Positions 23,036 through 35,153 of a stretch of 64,000 bases of DNA are shown one piece after another. The stretch covers positions 3,968,001 through 4,032,000 of the forward strand of contig JAGMUV010000004.1 in NCBI GenBank assembly GCA_020744425.1. The letters are read 5' to 3'. Below the pieces are notes generated by a model. That model made no database searches and was not told where the DNA came from. It saw only the letters and a list, made by a program, of their open reading frames with translations. The translations under genes and the position numbers were made by a program. This DNA is from Dactylonectria macrodidyma (Eukaryota; Ascomycota; Sordariomycetes; Hypocreales; Nectriaceae). The first letter of the stretch is position 1, and each line of letters starts with the position of its first letter.

Positions 23036-25255
23036 ATGCATCGCGTGTCCTTGCGAAAGCAGCTTAGGCTGCCGCTCGGCGTGGCTCCTTGTGGGCCTTT
23101 GCGACATACCCTTATCAACCCTTGCCAGGCCAGGTTCTATCAACGGGCGCGAGCATCTGAAGCCGCGAGAGCCATCACTGACCGCCAATCTGTTGGGAGA
23201 CGATCACAAAGCGCACTCGGTGTCCAGAAGACTCAATTGAGTGCGACGAGGGCCTTCAGTACTCGGGCCAGTGAAAACGCCGACGACAATGGCGAGCACG
23301 ACGACACAGGGACGTACAGCGAGGCGGATCATGAGCATGCCGTTATCTCAGCCTTTGATCTCTTCTCCATCGGCATCGGCCCTTCGTCATCCCACACAGT
23401 AGGGCCAATGCGCGCCGGCAACATCTTCGTCGCAGACCTGGTCGAAGCCGACCTTCTGCGTAAGGTGCATAAGATCCGCGTCTCTGTTTATGGCAGTCTG
23501 GCGCTCACGGGCGAGGGCCATATGACGCCAAGCGCACTGCTGCTTGGACTCGAGGGAGCCGACGTAGAAACTGTCGACACGGCTTACGTGCCCACACGCT
23601 TTGAAGATATCAAGAAGCTCAAGAAATTGGTGCTTGGCCACGGACTTCCAAATGGTGTCGGCAGAGAGATTGCCTTTGATTACGAACGCGACTTCACATG
23701 GGAATGGGGGCGAAAGCTGCCATTGCACAGCAACGGCATGCGGTTCAGCGTCTTTGACGAAGAAGGCATTATTCTGGCGACCAACGACCTCTTCAGCGTG
23801 GGCGGCGGCTTCGTCGTCAATGGCGCGCTCTCCATTGTGTCGACTTCACCAATGCCAGATGACCAAGTTTCAGCTGGCAGCTCGGATGAGGCCGGCGCTT
23901 CTAGCAAACATCATCCGGCTGATTTGGCCGAGAATTTGTTTTACAAGGAGATTAGACGTTCGGATGCGGCAGGAGATCGCAGAATTGGTTCTGAAATCAA
24001 GCCTCGCGAGTCTGAAATTGATGATGCGTCGACGCTGCTTGAGTCTGGAGCAGGGTCACCTGGCGGCACTGGTCTTGAGACGAGGGATACGCAGGCGGAT
24101 ATCGAGGCCACCCAGAAGGAATCCGAAGAAAAGTCTGGTCAACAACCTACATATGCATTCCGAGACGCCAACAGCCTGCTCTCACTCTGCACCCGTCACA
24201 ATCTAACCATCGCCCAATTGGTATACGAAAACGAAAAGAGCCACGGTTACACAGATGAGGAGATTTTCAACAAGCTGTTTAAGATCTGGGAGGTCATGGA
24301 CAACAGCATCCTGGAGGGTGTTCAAGCGCCTTTGAACACAACGCTACCTGGTTCGCTCAAGCTGCACCGTCGCGCGCCGGCGTTGTATCAACGGCTGACT
24401 AGGGGTCTTTATCCTTCCCCGTCCTCTCACCCCAAGGGGAGAGCCAGTGAGACGCCGGTGCAGAATGCACTTTCAGAGGGTCTCAGTAACGGCGAAGAGA
24501 CTGGCACAAAACTCACTACGCTAAAACCCCGAGCGATGTCATCGTCGACTATGATGCAACGAGCACGCCAGCCTCCTCGGGTACATGGTTCACTCCACCA
24601 CCCAATTTTGCCATCTCCTATGCGCCGAACCTCACTCCCGGCCATGGACTACCTGTCAGTCTATGCCATCGCAGTCAACGAGACCAACGCAGCCGGCGGC
24701 CGAATCGTAACGGCGCCCACCAACGGTGCGGCCGGCATCATCCCTGCCGTGCTCAAGTACCTAGTTGAGTTTATCAGCGACGATCCGGAGCGGGATATCC
24801 CAACGTTCCTGTTGACAGCTGCGGCGCTGGGCATGCTGTACAAGAGAGGCGCTACTATTTCTGCGGCCGAGGGCGGATGCATGGCTGAAGTGGGTGTCGC
24901 ATGTTCCATGGCCGCCGGCGCTTTTGCTGCTTGTATGGGTGCTGGGCTTGAGACCGTCGAACAGGCAGCTGAGATCGGAATCGAGCACAACCTCGGCCTC
25001 ACCTGCGACCCCATCGGTGGGTTGGTTCAGGCGCCGTGTATCGAGCGCAATGCTCTGGGTGCCATCAAGGCCATCTCCAGTGCCAATATTGCACTGAGCA
25101 GTGAGATTGGAACGCAAAAGGTTAGATTGGATGACGCTATTCGCGCGATGCGTCTTACAGCGAAGGGAATGAGGAATGAGTTCAAGGAGACGAGTCTCAG
25201 CGGACTGGCAACTAGTGTACCGCTGTATATCCCCGTTAGTGTGCCAGATTGTTAA
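23036..25255 (+). CDS. Iron-sulfur L-serine dehydratase, probably mitochondrial
   Basis: 739 residues without introns from ATG 23036. An Arg-rich N-terminus of about 75 residues ([15 protein letters not shown]...) looks like a mitochondrial presequence. The beta domain starts at [20 protein letters not shown]; the alpha domain includes [20 protein letters not shown] and [20 protein letters not shown]. Cluster-type cysteines are Cys615 ([11 protein letters not shown]), Cys657 (GLTCDPIGG) and Cys668 (VQAPCIERN). The protein ends in cysteine (VSVPDC, Cys739), as in bacterial enzymes where the C-terminal Cys is the fourth ligand of the resting [4Fe-4S] cluster. It converts L-serine to pyruvate and ammonia without PLP. 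Two low-complexity insertions (about residues 285-368 and 450-535) lengthen it relative to bacterial single-chain enzymes. Confidence 0.9.
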   Translation: MHRVSLRKQLRLPLGVAPCGPLRHTLINPCQARFYQRARASEAARAITDRQSVGRRSQSALGVQKTQLSATRAFSTRASENADDNGEHDDTGTYSEADHEHAVISAFDLFSIGIGPSSSHTVGPMRAGNIFVADLVEADLLRKVHKIRVSVYGSLALTGEGHMTPSALLLGLEGADVETVDTAYVPTRFEDIKKLKKLVLGHGLPNGVGREIAFDYERDFTWEWGRKLPLHSNGMRFSVFDEEGIILATNDLFSVGGGFVVNGALSIVSTSPMPDDQVSAGSSDEAGASSKHHPADLAENLFYKEIRRSDAAGDRRIGSEIKPRESEIDDASTLLESGAGSPGGTGLETRDTQADIEATQKESEEKSGQQPTYAFRDANSLLSLCTRHNLTIAQLVYENEKSHGYTDEEIFNKLFKIWEVMDNSILEGVQAPLNTTLPGSLKLHRRAPALYQRLTRGLYPSPSSHPKGRASETPVQNALSEGLSNGEETGTKLTTLKPRAMSSSTMMQRARQPPRVHGSLHHPILPSPMRRTSLPAMDYLSVYAIAVNETNAAGGRIVTAPTNGAAGIIPAVLKYLVEFISDDPERDIPTFLLTAAALGMLYKRGATISAAEGGCMAEVGVACSMAAGAFAACMGAGLETVEQAAEIGIEHNLGLTCDPIGGLVQAPCIERNALGAIKAISSANIALSSEIGTQKVRLDDAIRAMRLTAKGMRNEFKETSLSGLATSVPLYIPVSVPDC

Positions 25256-25485
25256 CACAAGCTTCTGTAATGTCATCGTATTTAAGATTATCCAAACTCA
25301 TTTGCTATGGCAGACTTGATGTCTATATTTCCTATTAATCCCAAATATGACCATCCCTCGGATCCCAATCCAAGAGAATTGCATATAGTCGATAATGATA
25401 GCCTGAGTGGAGCAAGTCGCAGTTCAGTGGCATACAGTGTCACATGTAATATGTTATCCGAGCCCCCGTGCCATAGAACGCGAGC

Positions 25486-26453
25486 CTACATAACCATTGC
25501 TGTCAATAGACACACCGCCATCGCCAAAACAGGCTTTGGCATCATCCCGGTCGCAAAGTTCTCTGGCACAGGAGTAGGAGTAGACTCAGAAGACGACTCG
25601 ACCGCATCATCGCCACTCTCAAATTGCTCGACAACATATGCGGCGACTTCAACACCGTAGTCCTGGATGTAGGTCAAGTGCGTTCGAGGAATCACCAAAT
25701 CGCCCACGTCGCAGAACGGGTCGCCCGCAGAACAGTAGGATCGGATCCGGTCGCCCAAGGCCTCGCAGCTGCTGATGTCGGCGCGCCAGAAGATGCCTTG
25801 GCCGGTGGAGTTACCGTGGTTGTACGGGGCATCGTCGCGGTGGGTTGTGTCACCGAAGACTACAACAGACACAACTGAGGAATGGTCAGTGAACGGTCAG
25901 TGGTGTATTATGTGTAGAGTGCGCACCGTTCTTGGTGGCGTTCGTGGGTAAGGGCTTTGAGAATTCGATAATCTTTTCCAAGTCTCCGCCGCCGACGCCG
26001 CCATACGTAGCCCATACGGGCGGTTGTCCACACATGGCATTGGTAGTTATTTGGCCACCCTTTTGGATAGTATTAGTCGACGAGCCGTTGGAGATGAACA
26101 CATGCACATACCTGGGAGTATCCAAACAAGGCCATCTTGGAGTTAGGGCATGCTTGGGCATACTCTGTGACAGCCTCCTTGATGAGCCCGGTGCCATTGG
26201 CGGCCGAATCAAAGTAGGACGGGTTGCCATCGGTCGCTGGGTATGCGATGTAAACCGAGTCAGAGCCCTCGATTTGCTGTGCGATGGCGTTGACCAATGC
26301 TCCTGTCACGCCGAACCCCATGTCCTCGTCTGTTCCTCGGGACACGAACATCTTCAGACCTTTGGCGCACTCGACGGTCGAGTTCTGGGCGAACCCTACG
26401 GCTAAGTGTGCGGCGAGGAGGCCGGCAGATCCGAATGCGGTGAAGCGGTGCAT
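25486..26453 (-). CDS. Cutinase-family (CE5) esterase with GPI-type tail
   Basis: Three exons (26453-26112, 26059-25927, 25874-25486) join in frame to 287 residues. The signal peptide is MHRFTAFGSAGLLAAHLAVGFAQ. The nucleophile motif GYSQ-GGQ is assembled across the first intron. The catalytic Asp is in CSAGDPFCDVGD and the His in RTHLTYIQDY, completing the Ser-Asp-His triad of CE5. A Ser/Thr/Pro stretch and a final hydrophobic segment (PVLAMAVCLLTAMVM) fit a GPI-anchor signal, which would hold the enzyme at the cell surface. The family hydrolyses cutin or acetylxylan esters; sequence alone does not decide which. The neighbouring M43 protease is also secreted. Confidence 0.88.
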
Positions 26454-27226
26454 GATGATGGCTAATTCTGGGGAGTATCAGAGTGCAGATGAAAGTGAAG
26501 GGTCAGATTGATGTGGTGTGTACGGCTGGAGTATCGATTTGCTGTGAATCTATCCATCTTTATATACTCCTTGCTTCTGGAGTGACGCCTCCTGTGATCA
26601 ACTTTATTATCTAGAGGGCGCAGAATGAATCCCAATTGAGAAAAGCACTGTGCTTTTGGAGTGGCGTCAACTCCATTACCGTTGGGGAAGCGCAGAATGG
26701 ATCCCAATTGGGAAAGCCCTGCGCCACGATGCCAAGCCGCTTACAGCCCTGCGGCATGCAAAGTGGGAGGCTCATCATCAGGATGAATTATAGGGCTGCT
26801 TATATCCTCCGAGTGGTGATATCATTATTCTTGGTCAGGTGTGATTCGTCCTCGAGCGTGGGGATATGGGCCGTGAGCCAAGATCTTGTAGAGGCTGAGT
26901 GAAGCGTCTACACCAATCAGCCTCTGGCATTGGTAGCTTGGAAATGAAGAGGGTGATGGCGAAACTTAGGTGATCCGGCTGATGGCCAGATCAGCCCTTT
27001 GAGATGGACGACAAGAGCTTCTCGGTAAGGTAAACTGGATGCTGTGCACGAACCGGTGGGCCCGATTGGACTACACCTGGCGTTAGTCACCCCCTGCCGC
27101 ATTTCCCTTAGCGGAGTCAGCCTTGAGTTATTGCGATTGCGATATAGTGTGTTGGTCGTCAGCAGTTGGGCAATATTTCTTTTTACTACTACTTCATCCA
27201 GTCAAGGCCCGAGCATGTCGTATTAT
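26454..27226. other. Cutinase promoter region and M43 3' flank
   Basis: No gene. The cutinase-proximal part contains the imperfect tandem duplication listed separately; the rest to 27226 shows nothing recognisable. Confidence 0.6.
26572..26718. repeat. Imperfect tandem duplication of about 73 bp upstream of the cutinase
   Basis: Unit one carries cttctggagtgacg and gcagaatgaatcccaattga; unit two repeats them as cttttggagtggcg and gcagaatggatcccaattgg at a 73-bp offset. The middle is more divergent. Position is about 120-265 bp upstream of the cutinase start, so it may duplicate promoter elements. Confidence 0.65.
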
Positions 27227-28167
27227 CTACGGGTGTCTCCTGTACCCGAAGAACGTCTCAAACATACGATCCTTTTGTCCAGCAGTAAACTGAGTGGTGC
27301 TAGAGAGAAAGTATTAGTAAGTATCTGCTCAAGCATAGACTGATATAGAGGGAAGATATACCAATTGTCTTGAGTGTAGCCCATGAAATTGTGAATCGGA
27401 TCTAAGCCAGGTTGACCGGGGCAGCTATCCGAACCGATAGGACACCCGTAGATCTCCGTCCTTTGCGCAGGCGTATCAGCCACAAAGTCACCAGGCTCCG
27501 AGCAGCCTCCGGTGAAGGTGTGATTTAGGCCAAACCAGTGCCCAGCCTCGTGAACAGCAAGATGGCCTAGGTTCCACTCCTCGAATGCACCTTGCTCGAC
27601 CGTGAAGCCCGGCATGGTCATGGCGCTGAGTTGACACGAGTCTGCGCTAAGGGTCACGTCGTCACCCTCATTGAAGAGAGTCGGCCAGCTGCAGTATCCC
27701 GTAGCGCCAGGAAGATACTGGCTGAAAAAGTACAGATTGAGCGCGTCGTAGCCGCCCTTGCGCGTGCGTTTGTAGTACTCATTTCTCTCCTCTTCGTGGG
27801 TAACCCAGCCTTGATCCGGTCCTTCATAAATGAAGAATGCGTGGCCAGTGAGATTGTTAACGACGCGGTCGGTCGAGTTCAGGACGAGATTGATGTTGTA
27901 CTTGGCGAAGGAGTCGTGCAGGACCTTCCATTGGGCGTCGACGATGGCGTCTGTGATGAGGTTCGCATCTTCCTCAGTGCTGGCGATGTGGAAGTTCACA
28001 TCCACAGTGATGTCGCTGGGCAGATTTTGGCGACGGCTGGGCTTGCGAACGGTCACATCTTGCACGGAGCCATCGCTTGAGACTAAACATCCGCGGGCCC
28101 GAGGTGCCGTATGATCGGCATGGGCCACAACGCCAGCCAGACCTAACAAGAGCAAGCCAAATATCAT
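27227..28167 (-). CDS. Secreted M43 (pappalysin-type) metalloprotease
   Basis: Exons 28167-27362 and 27299-27227 give 292 residues. The start is placed at MIFGLLLLGLAGVVAHA, a clear signal peptide; upstream codons are probably 5' UTR. The zinc site HEAGHWFGLNH matches HExxHxxGxxH, preceded by NLGHLAV. After it come the disulfide-rich region and the Met-turn segment (NFMGYTQDN). The 62-bp intron restores DNCTTQFTAGQKDRM, the usual C-terminal pattern of fungal M43 proteases. These are extracellular zinc endopeptidases. The Met-turn has Gly where many homologues have Asp (MDY), a minor oddity. Function by family, confident. Confidence 0.9.
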
Positions 28168-29186
28168 ACTTGATTCGTTCAGCCACTCGTACAGTTGACG
28201 ATGAAGTGAATTAACAAGGCGAAATAGGTGGGACAAGCCATTTACTTATACTTGACAGTATTCCTGTTTAACCAAATGTTATTTACGAGGATTAGATATT
28301 CTCATATCCACCTTCCTCGTATTACGGGCGCTTCGACTATTTTCATCTCGAAATACGACCTTAGAGGCTTGGCTACTGGCTTGATCGGCCAATCAACCTA
28401 TTTGCGGTGTTAGTTCCGTGCCTGATCGGCGGCGGCAGGAAAAAGTATTAGAAGACGCCTTCCCTTTTTGGCATTGGATACGAACTATAGATGGGGGTAT
28501 CAAGCTTAAAGATAGGGGTATATGTTACCTAAAAGAAGGTCTATCGACTTTAAACTAGTTCCGGGTCCGACTACGTTATATCTAAGTGCAGGTTGATCAA
28601 TTCTCCTTAAGGAGACAGTCTATTCGGAACGGTCTCAGGTGTGGTACTGGTTTCGTGTCACCCACCGTACCCCGCTTTATGCCCAGTGACTTCATCCCAA
28701 CTTTGTGGCCGGTGAGCCCTCATGGTATGACGAGCCCCCCATCGTTGTTACATGCCTTGATCACCAATTCCTCCCTTTCTCTATCAATCCTGAGCAAGTT
28801 CATCAGGCATTTTGAGACCACTTGCTGGATATTCTCAGCGCAAGGCGCATGCATACCTCTACCTCAGTGCTCTCACCAGCTTCGAAGCTATCAATGATCG
28901 GGCCTCACTGCCTTTGGAAATCTCAAGGCAATGCTTCCATAGTGTGCCTACTCCACCTGACAAGACAGAGGTAAATGAAGGACAAAAAGTTGGGGCCCAA
29001 GTGAATACTTTTTAATTTCTTATGCAATATATTCTAACTTTTCTTTAAATTTTTCTATATCCTATTCCTTAGTGTTAAACTTTTATACTTCATTTATCAA
29101 AACAACTCTCAATCTCAATAAATTACCACTTCTTACTATGGGTACATCCCTCAATCCAATACTGAGACAACGTGTATAATTGATTC
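28168..29186. other. Intergenic, AT-rich toward the Helitron
   Basis: No supported gene. The 103-codon ORF at 28586-28897 has no family pattern. Confidence 0.55.
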
Positions 29187-32100
29187 AGCCCGAAGGGCGT
29201 TTTACTCAGTCAGAAAGAAGAGCATAAAACCTCCTCTGATTGGCTAATTGGCCTGGCCTGTACTCAACTCGTGCTGGAATTGGTCGGCTGCTGAAATGAC
29301 GCCACTAAATGAAGGCCATGTTACAAACCCCTGAGCGTTGACTAGGTAACTAGCTAGCTTAGCAAGCTCTCCAAGAGCTTTCAGGTTCTTCTTTTCTTCA
29401 ATGCAATCAATGTTGGGTTTCTAAGCAAGATTCTGGCCGAACAAGCCCTGTGCCCCTTACACCGCCGGCAGCTGCTTCCCTTTCCCGTCAAATCTACCAA
29501 ATCCATCAGTTACTAACGGTATCTAGGCTCACATATCACCTCCGTAGCCGACCCACCCCTCGACATTCCCCGGTCATCCTGCCTCCGGGCAAACAGCGCA
29601 GTATCCTTAAAGACAACCTCCCTATCGAGATCTATCACGGCATTGGACTTATAGGCTATCAGACAACTCACTTACACAGAGCAAAGTCTCCCTGCCCAAG
29701 CGATATTCAGCAGTCTAGGTAGATAAGAAGTAGATAGATATACAGCCAGATAGAGAACGATATACCCCAGGCGGTTCGGAACTGCCGTACCTATAAGCAA
29801 GACCTGCCCGAAGTCGAATTTCGAAGCGTTAAAGACCCTACGAAGTTTACAGGACAGTATAGTAACTATAGAGCACGCCAAAAGGAACGGGTAACCGAAT
29901 CCCGAGCCGCCGTTACCGCCATGCGGAATATCGCCTCAAGGCTATCGCCATGCAGAGCCACGAAGAGGACCGATTCGCTAGCTAAATTAACGCCTCCAAG
30001 GCGGGCTGCGCCAACGCCCGCGTCTATAAACGGCTCGCAACCTCCTGCTATACCTGCTTTATTCCGTGGCCTAGCGCCCGTACTCCAGGAACTGCCTAGA
30101 CCTCTGCTGGGTCCATGTACCCCAAGCGCGGTAGAGGGACCTCCCCTTATCCCTCCTACCCTTAGCCTGCTAACAGTAGTTCTGGGCACGCCGATTCCTC
30201 AAACGCCAATTTCTCAAGGCACTCTTCCAACGGCTCCCGTTGTACTAAGCACGCCTATACTACGGGAATCGTTTCCTACCACTCCTTCATTACTGCCACA
30301 GAGTCATCATCACGGCCGCTATATACGTCAAGGCGCACATGCTCAAGAGCGACAGTTTAATCAGATAGTTGATCCGCCTTTTACAGCTGACCTTAACTTG
30401 CCTGCCCTTAGTGAGGAGGATCAGGCGCTTGTGCAGGAGTTCTATACTGCTCTAAATGATGATAAGATGCATAGTTGCATTCATTGCTAGGAGTATTGGT
30501 TCGATATGAAGAGAAATAGCTTGCAAATCTGCAGCCGCTGTATTAGTCGAGACAGGGAGAGAGCCCCTGACGAGCCCTATTTCTTTAGCGCTATGAATAA
30601 CCTTGACTTTAGGAAAGTCTCCGGCAATCTACCTGATCTAATGATGGTTGAGGAGATGCTTATTGCTAGGATTCACGTACACGTAAAGGTCCTATAGGTA
30701 CGTGGTGCTTAATATAAATATTGCGGCCATGTTGTCCACTTTCTTCGCAATGTTAGCAGGCTATTTAAAGAGCTCCCAGTCCTACCTGAAGAGCTAGATA
30801 TTGTACTCCTGTGGCCTCCTAATATGGAGGGCGACCCTCGCTTCTAGCAGCAGTTTGCTTGCGATTTCTAGGTATGCTGCTCATGCCTGTTGATTTGGCT
30901 GCATTACTTACAGCGCCACCACCCGGGCTATCGCGATATCGTCGTGAGCCAGGATCGCCTGCAACGGCTTCCTCTTAATGGCAGCATAGTTGATTCCGTT
31001 GCTAGCCAAGTGGCTGACATACCTGACGGCGAGGTCCCCCAAGGCCCTGTTGAGGAGGTAGTAGAAGAGGATCCTTGCGATGCCAATGCATCAGCGATCC
31101 CGAATTTGCAGGTTACCAATACCGAATTAAACGCCCTACAGTCCCGATTCCTTAATGGTACCCCTGACCCTGAGCGTATGGCTGATCTTGAGCATATGCC
31201 GCTTGGCGCGCAGGCTCAACACCATATGCCGTTGCCTTCCATTCGCAGGACCCCTATTAATGAATTCAACCGCTCCCAGCCGCTGTTAACGCTCGCGTTC
31301 CCTACCCTCTACCCTGACGGCAAGGCGGACTTCGTAGAGCCTCGCCTACGGAGCATCACGTACTAGGACTACCTTGCACATGCGATGAGATGGCAAGACG
31401 GACGTTTTGCCCGCCATAAGACGTGGCCCTTCGTCGCTCTTAACACGCTGTTATGTGCGCAGGTCCGAAAGCGAAGCAACTACTTCGTCAAGCAACACGA
31501 AGGCCGCCGTCAAGCCCTTACACGCGCTGACCTAGAAGAAGCGATGGCTAAGCCTGACGAGCCAGAGGCTTAGGCACTGATCCAGTCGATCACGCGCCAA
31601 GCCGCTGTAATCAGGGGCACCCGGCCGTATTAGTATAAGCAAAGGAAGGAATTAGAAGCATATGCCTATAATCTAAGCAGGCCTGGCCTTTTCGCTACTG
31701 TAAGTGCAGCTGATTACCATTAGGAATCCCTATACTGTCATATGCCTCGGTTCCACGAGTAGCAAGCAGCTCCTGAGGCGAGCCGGATGGCCCTGTCCTA
31801 GCAACTACTAAGAGACAACGCCTACATCGCCGCTTACTACTTCCATAAGCATTATACGCTATTTAGAACTATTGTCCTAAAGCAGAAGTTTAACCTAACT
31901 GACTTTTAGGGTCGCTACGAGTGGCAGGGCAGGGGGTCCAGTCACTACCACGGCCTCTATTGGTTAAATAGCCTTCCAGACTTAGATCCTGACAATGATC
32001 AGTCCCAAGAGCGATTCGCCCGTATCTAGGGATATCACGTATCTACTATTAACCCAGAGCCTCAGTAAATACAAGCGCCTGGGGAAGGGAATCCCTTGAT

Positions 32101-35100
32101 CAGTAATCTATTAGAGTATCCCCTTACCGTTCAGTTCCTATTAATGGTAGTCAACCGTGTGCAATGCCACCGCTATAATAACTACTGTATGCAGCTCAAT
32201 AAGTATACTAAGCAGGTAGAGTGCCGCTTTGGATTTCCTTACGGGCAGCGCCTCCTAGCCTCCCTTAATAAGGTTCCTCATTCTAAGCACTGGAGTTTTA
32301 GGGGCGAGCGGAACGATAGCTATATTAACCACTATAACCGCTTGCTTACCGTTGTATGGCTAGCTAATACAGATATCTCGCCCTGCACGAGCCTACAGCA
32401 GGTGATCGATTACGCAGCCAAATACTGCTCTAAGTCGGAAAAGAAAAGTGAGTCTTTTGCCCAGATTGGGAAAGCTCTGATGCCTCAGGTCAAGGACCAT
32501 AACCCCCTTATTTCCTTCACGTCAAAGCTCCTAAATCAGCTGGTTGCTGAGCGGGATTACTTAAAGCAGGAGGTTTGCTACTTGCTCCTCGGCCTGCCGT
32601 TACAAAAGGGCTTACGAACCTGCCTATATATTAACTGCTATTATCCTGATAGGCATTCCCACTCCCTATATATAGATAGCGATGAGGTTAATAAGACCTT
32701 CAATATCTATGAAAAGTACAGTCAACGCCCAGAAACCCTAGAGGACCTAACGTACGTTTCCTTCCTCAAATACTGGAATTTCCGCTCTAGGGACCCTTCT
32801 AAGTAGAAGCAATAGCAGCCAGGAAATGTTAACAGCAGGCCTCGTGTATTAGTTTACTTCCCTCGCTATCATGCTGATCCAGAAGGTCAACAGTGGCCAG
32901 ATTACTACTATGTAAAGCTAACATTGAACCACCTACATCGCCGAGTTAATGAGCTTCTGACATTTAACGGCTAACTTTTCAGTTCCTATGTTAAGGCTTT
33001 CTTGCATTGTTGGCAACACCACAGTCATGGTGATGACTATTACGGCTGGCCAAAAGAGGCTCAACTACAGCCTCAAGAGGATTAATATAAGGCTCTGCCT
33101 GTGGAGGAGGAATTTGATGACGAAGACTGGATTCGCCTCGCCGCCCTTTTACCTGACAACCCCCTTACCCAAGAAGGTCTTGACCTACTTGGCCGCCGCG
33201 ATATCAACGTTAATTATAACTAGACACGGCATGTAGGTACTTATCCAGAACTTCGAGACGGCTACTAGAAAGACCTTATCGCTAGCCACCCTATAGCCAA
33301 CGATATAGAGGTCCTTAGCCCTCACTAGCGTAACCAGCTTAACCCATAACAACGGCTCGTGTACGACACCTTCATGGGCCACTTCCAGGCGCAAAATCCT
33401 ACTCAAATCCTTCTCCACGTTGACGGTAGTAGTAGTACAGGCAAGTCCTTCCTTATCAAGGTGCTTTCCTCCCATCTTCAGGCGGCTGCCCTACCGAATC
33501 CTAGCCCTATTTGCCGCGTAGCGCTAACAGGCATTGCAAGTAACCAGATACAGGGTAGTACTATACATTCGTTACTACGTCTCCCAGTACGTGGTGCTTT
33601 TACCGACCTTCCCCCAGCCGATGCGGCCGCCCTTCAGTCCCGCCTACGGCACGTCAAGTACCTCGTTATCGATGAAAAGAGCATGCTAGGGCTTGAGCAG
33701 CTAGCGCGGATCGATTCCTGTCTACGGCAGGCCTTCTCATAGCGTAGCCTCGAGTTCTTTGGTAGCGTAAGCGTCTTGCTGGTGGGCGATTTCTTCCAGT
33801 TACTACCCGTCCGGCAAAAGCCGCTGTATTCGACTAGTACCAGCCTGTCTCCGCTGGAAAGGAGAGGGCAGGTGGCCTATCGGTTATTTGACCGCACCAT
33901 CTTCTTGACCACAGTATAGCGCTAAACTGGCGATGATCAGGCCCAGTTCTGTCAGGCATTGTAGGAATTGTGTGAAGTTAAGTTATCTATACTGTTATAG
34001 AACCTCCTTAGTAATCGGGTACAGGCTAAGCTAATACAGAGCGAGATTGATAGCTTTAGGGCCGCTTTGCGGGTGTATTCTACAAAGGCCTGGGTTAACG
34101 AGTACAATTACGAGCATATGGTGCACCTTAACGACCTGGCAGTATAGGTGGAGGCAAAGAATCGGGGCAATGGCGCGGGGCAGGCGCTAAGCGATAACGC
34201 TGGCAACCTATCTAACAGGTTCCCTGTTACTAAAGGCGCCAGGGTGATGCTTACGACTAACCTATAGTAGCTAGCTGGCCTAGTTAACAGCGCCCAGGGT
34301 ACTGTATACGACATCGCCTAGAACGAAGGCACCAACCTATGGGAAGAACCCCCGGCGGTTATTATGGTGGATTTCGATAGCTACGACGGGCCGCCGTATC
34401 TAACAACGAACGAGGGCAGGATAATCATACCTATCCTTCCAGTCATGCGTGATTTCCTAGTAGGCAACGAGACCTGCGCTCGCACGCAGTTTCCCTTAAT
34501 CGTGGCATTTGCTATTACGGTTCACAAATGCCAGAGCCTAACGAAGGATCAGATAGTTACTGATCTCGCTACACGCGACTTCCAGGCCGGTATTAGTTAT
34601 GTTGCCGTCTCACGAGTTACCTCGCTAGAAGGCCTACTCCTTGAGGCGCCGTTCGACCGCCAGAGCCTCTATAACCACACGCCCACAGAAGGTTTATACG
34701 CCTGCGTTTCCTACGTACTGCGTTTGTGGCTAACTATAAGGCAGGGATGAAGATGCGCCTTGCTGACCAACAACGCCGTCAGGCTCAACAGCTGACCGAT
34801 CCGCCGTATCCACCACGCTACATTGATTAAATGACGTTTTCCTATAAGCTACAAGGAAAGGGGAAATTCGATATACGGTATATAGTTGATTGGGCCTGTC
34901 AGGAAGTGGTAGAGGGACCCCTATGTCTATCAGTCAACTCCCTGACTATAGGTTTGAAGTGGTTTAACAGCTGGTTACTGCTGCAGTTAAAAGGGGGGTT
35001 CTAGGGGGTTCCCCCAGGAGAATTTAATAGCAGGTATACGGTATTTACCCTTCGGGCTGGATATTCAGCCGTTAAGTCCCTTGCCTTGGCAACTTAATGG

Positions 35101-35110
35101 GTGTTCGAAG
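29187..35110 (+). mobile_element. Helitron (rolling-circle transposon), RIP-inactivated; boundaries approximate
   Basis: The interior is almost entirely one degraded Rep/helicase frame. Proposed ends rest on a 12-bp inverted pair, cagcccgaaggg near 29187 and cccttcgggctg near 35049, and a hairpin (ttaag...ttgcc tt ggcaa cttaa) at about 35072-35098. Such asymmetric short inverted repeats plus a 3' hairpin are typical of the Helitron2/Helentron type known from Fusarium. The element would then end about 45-55 bp from the stop codon of the NLR gene. Confidence 0.75.
29738..34750 (+). pseudogene. Helitron Rep/PIF1-type helicase with about 30 nonsense codons
   Basis: One reading frame runs through roughly 5 kb. 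The Rep part holds the HUH site (SSHYHGLYWL, near 31941) and the catalytic tyrosine motif (VIDYAAKYCSK, near 32403). The helicase part holds Walker A (GSSSTGKSFL, near 33427), Walker B (YLVIDEKSML, near 33658) and the C-terminal motif VAFAITVHKCQSLT. About 30 internal stops are all TAG or TAA; most sit where related proteins have Trp or Gln, such as DF-stop-GRYEWQG and YH-stop-ESLYCHMPR. No frameshift is needed until the extreme C-terminus. This is the expected RIP outcome on both strands. The 5' end is uncertain. Confidence 0.88.
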
Positions 35111-35153
35111 TATTTTAGTCATAAGTCTATTGGCAGTAACTTATAATCTCAGC

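Noticed and set aside
4959..34750. Idea that TAA/TAG are read as glutamine in the two transposons (variant genetic code)
   Set aside because: Neighbouring genes end normally at TAA/TAG, and in the Helitron many stops replace Trp rather than Gln. RIP explains both patterns better.
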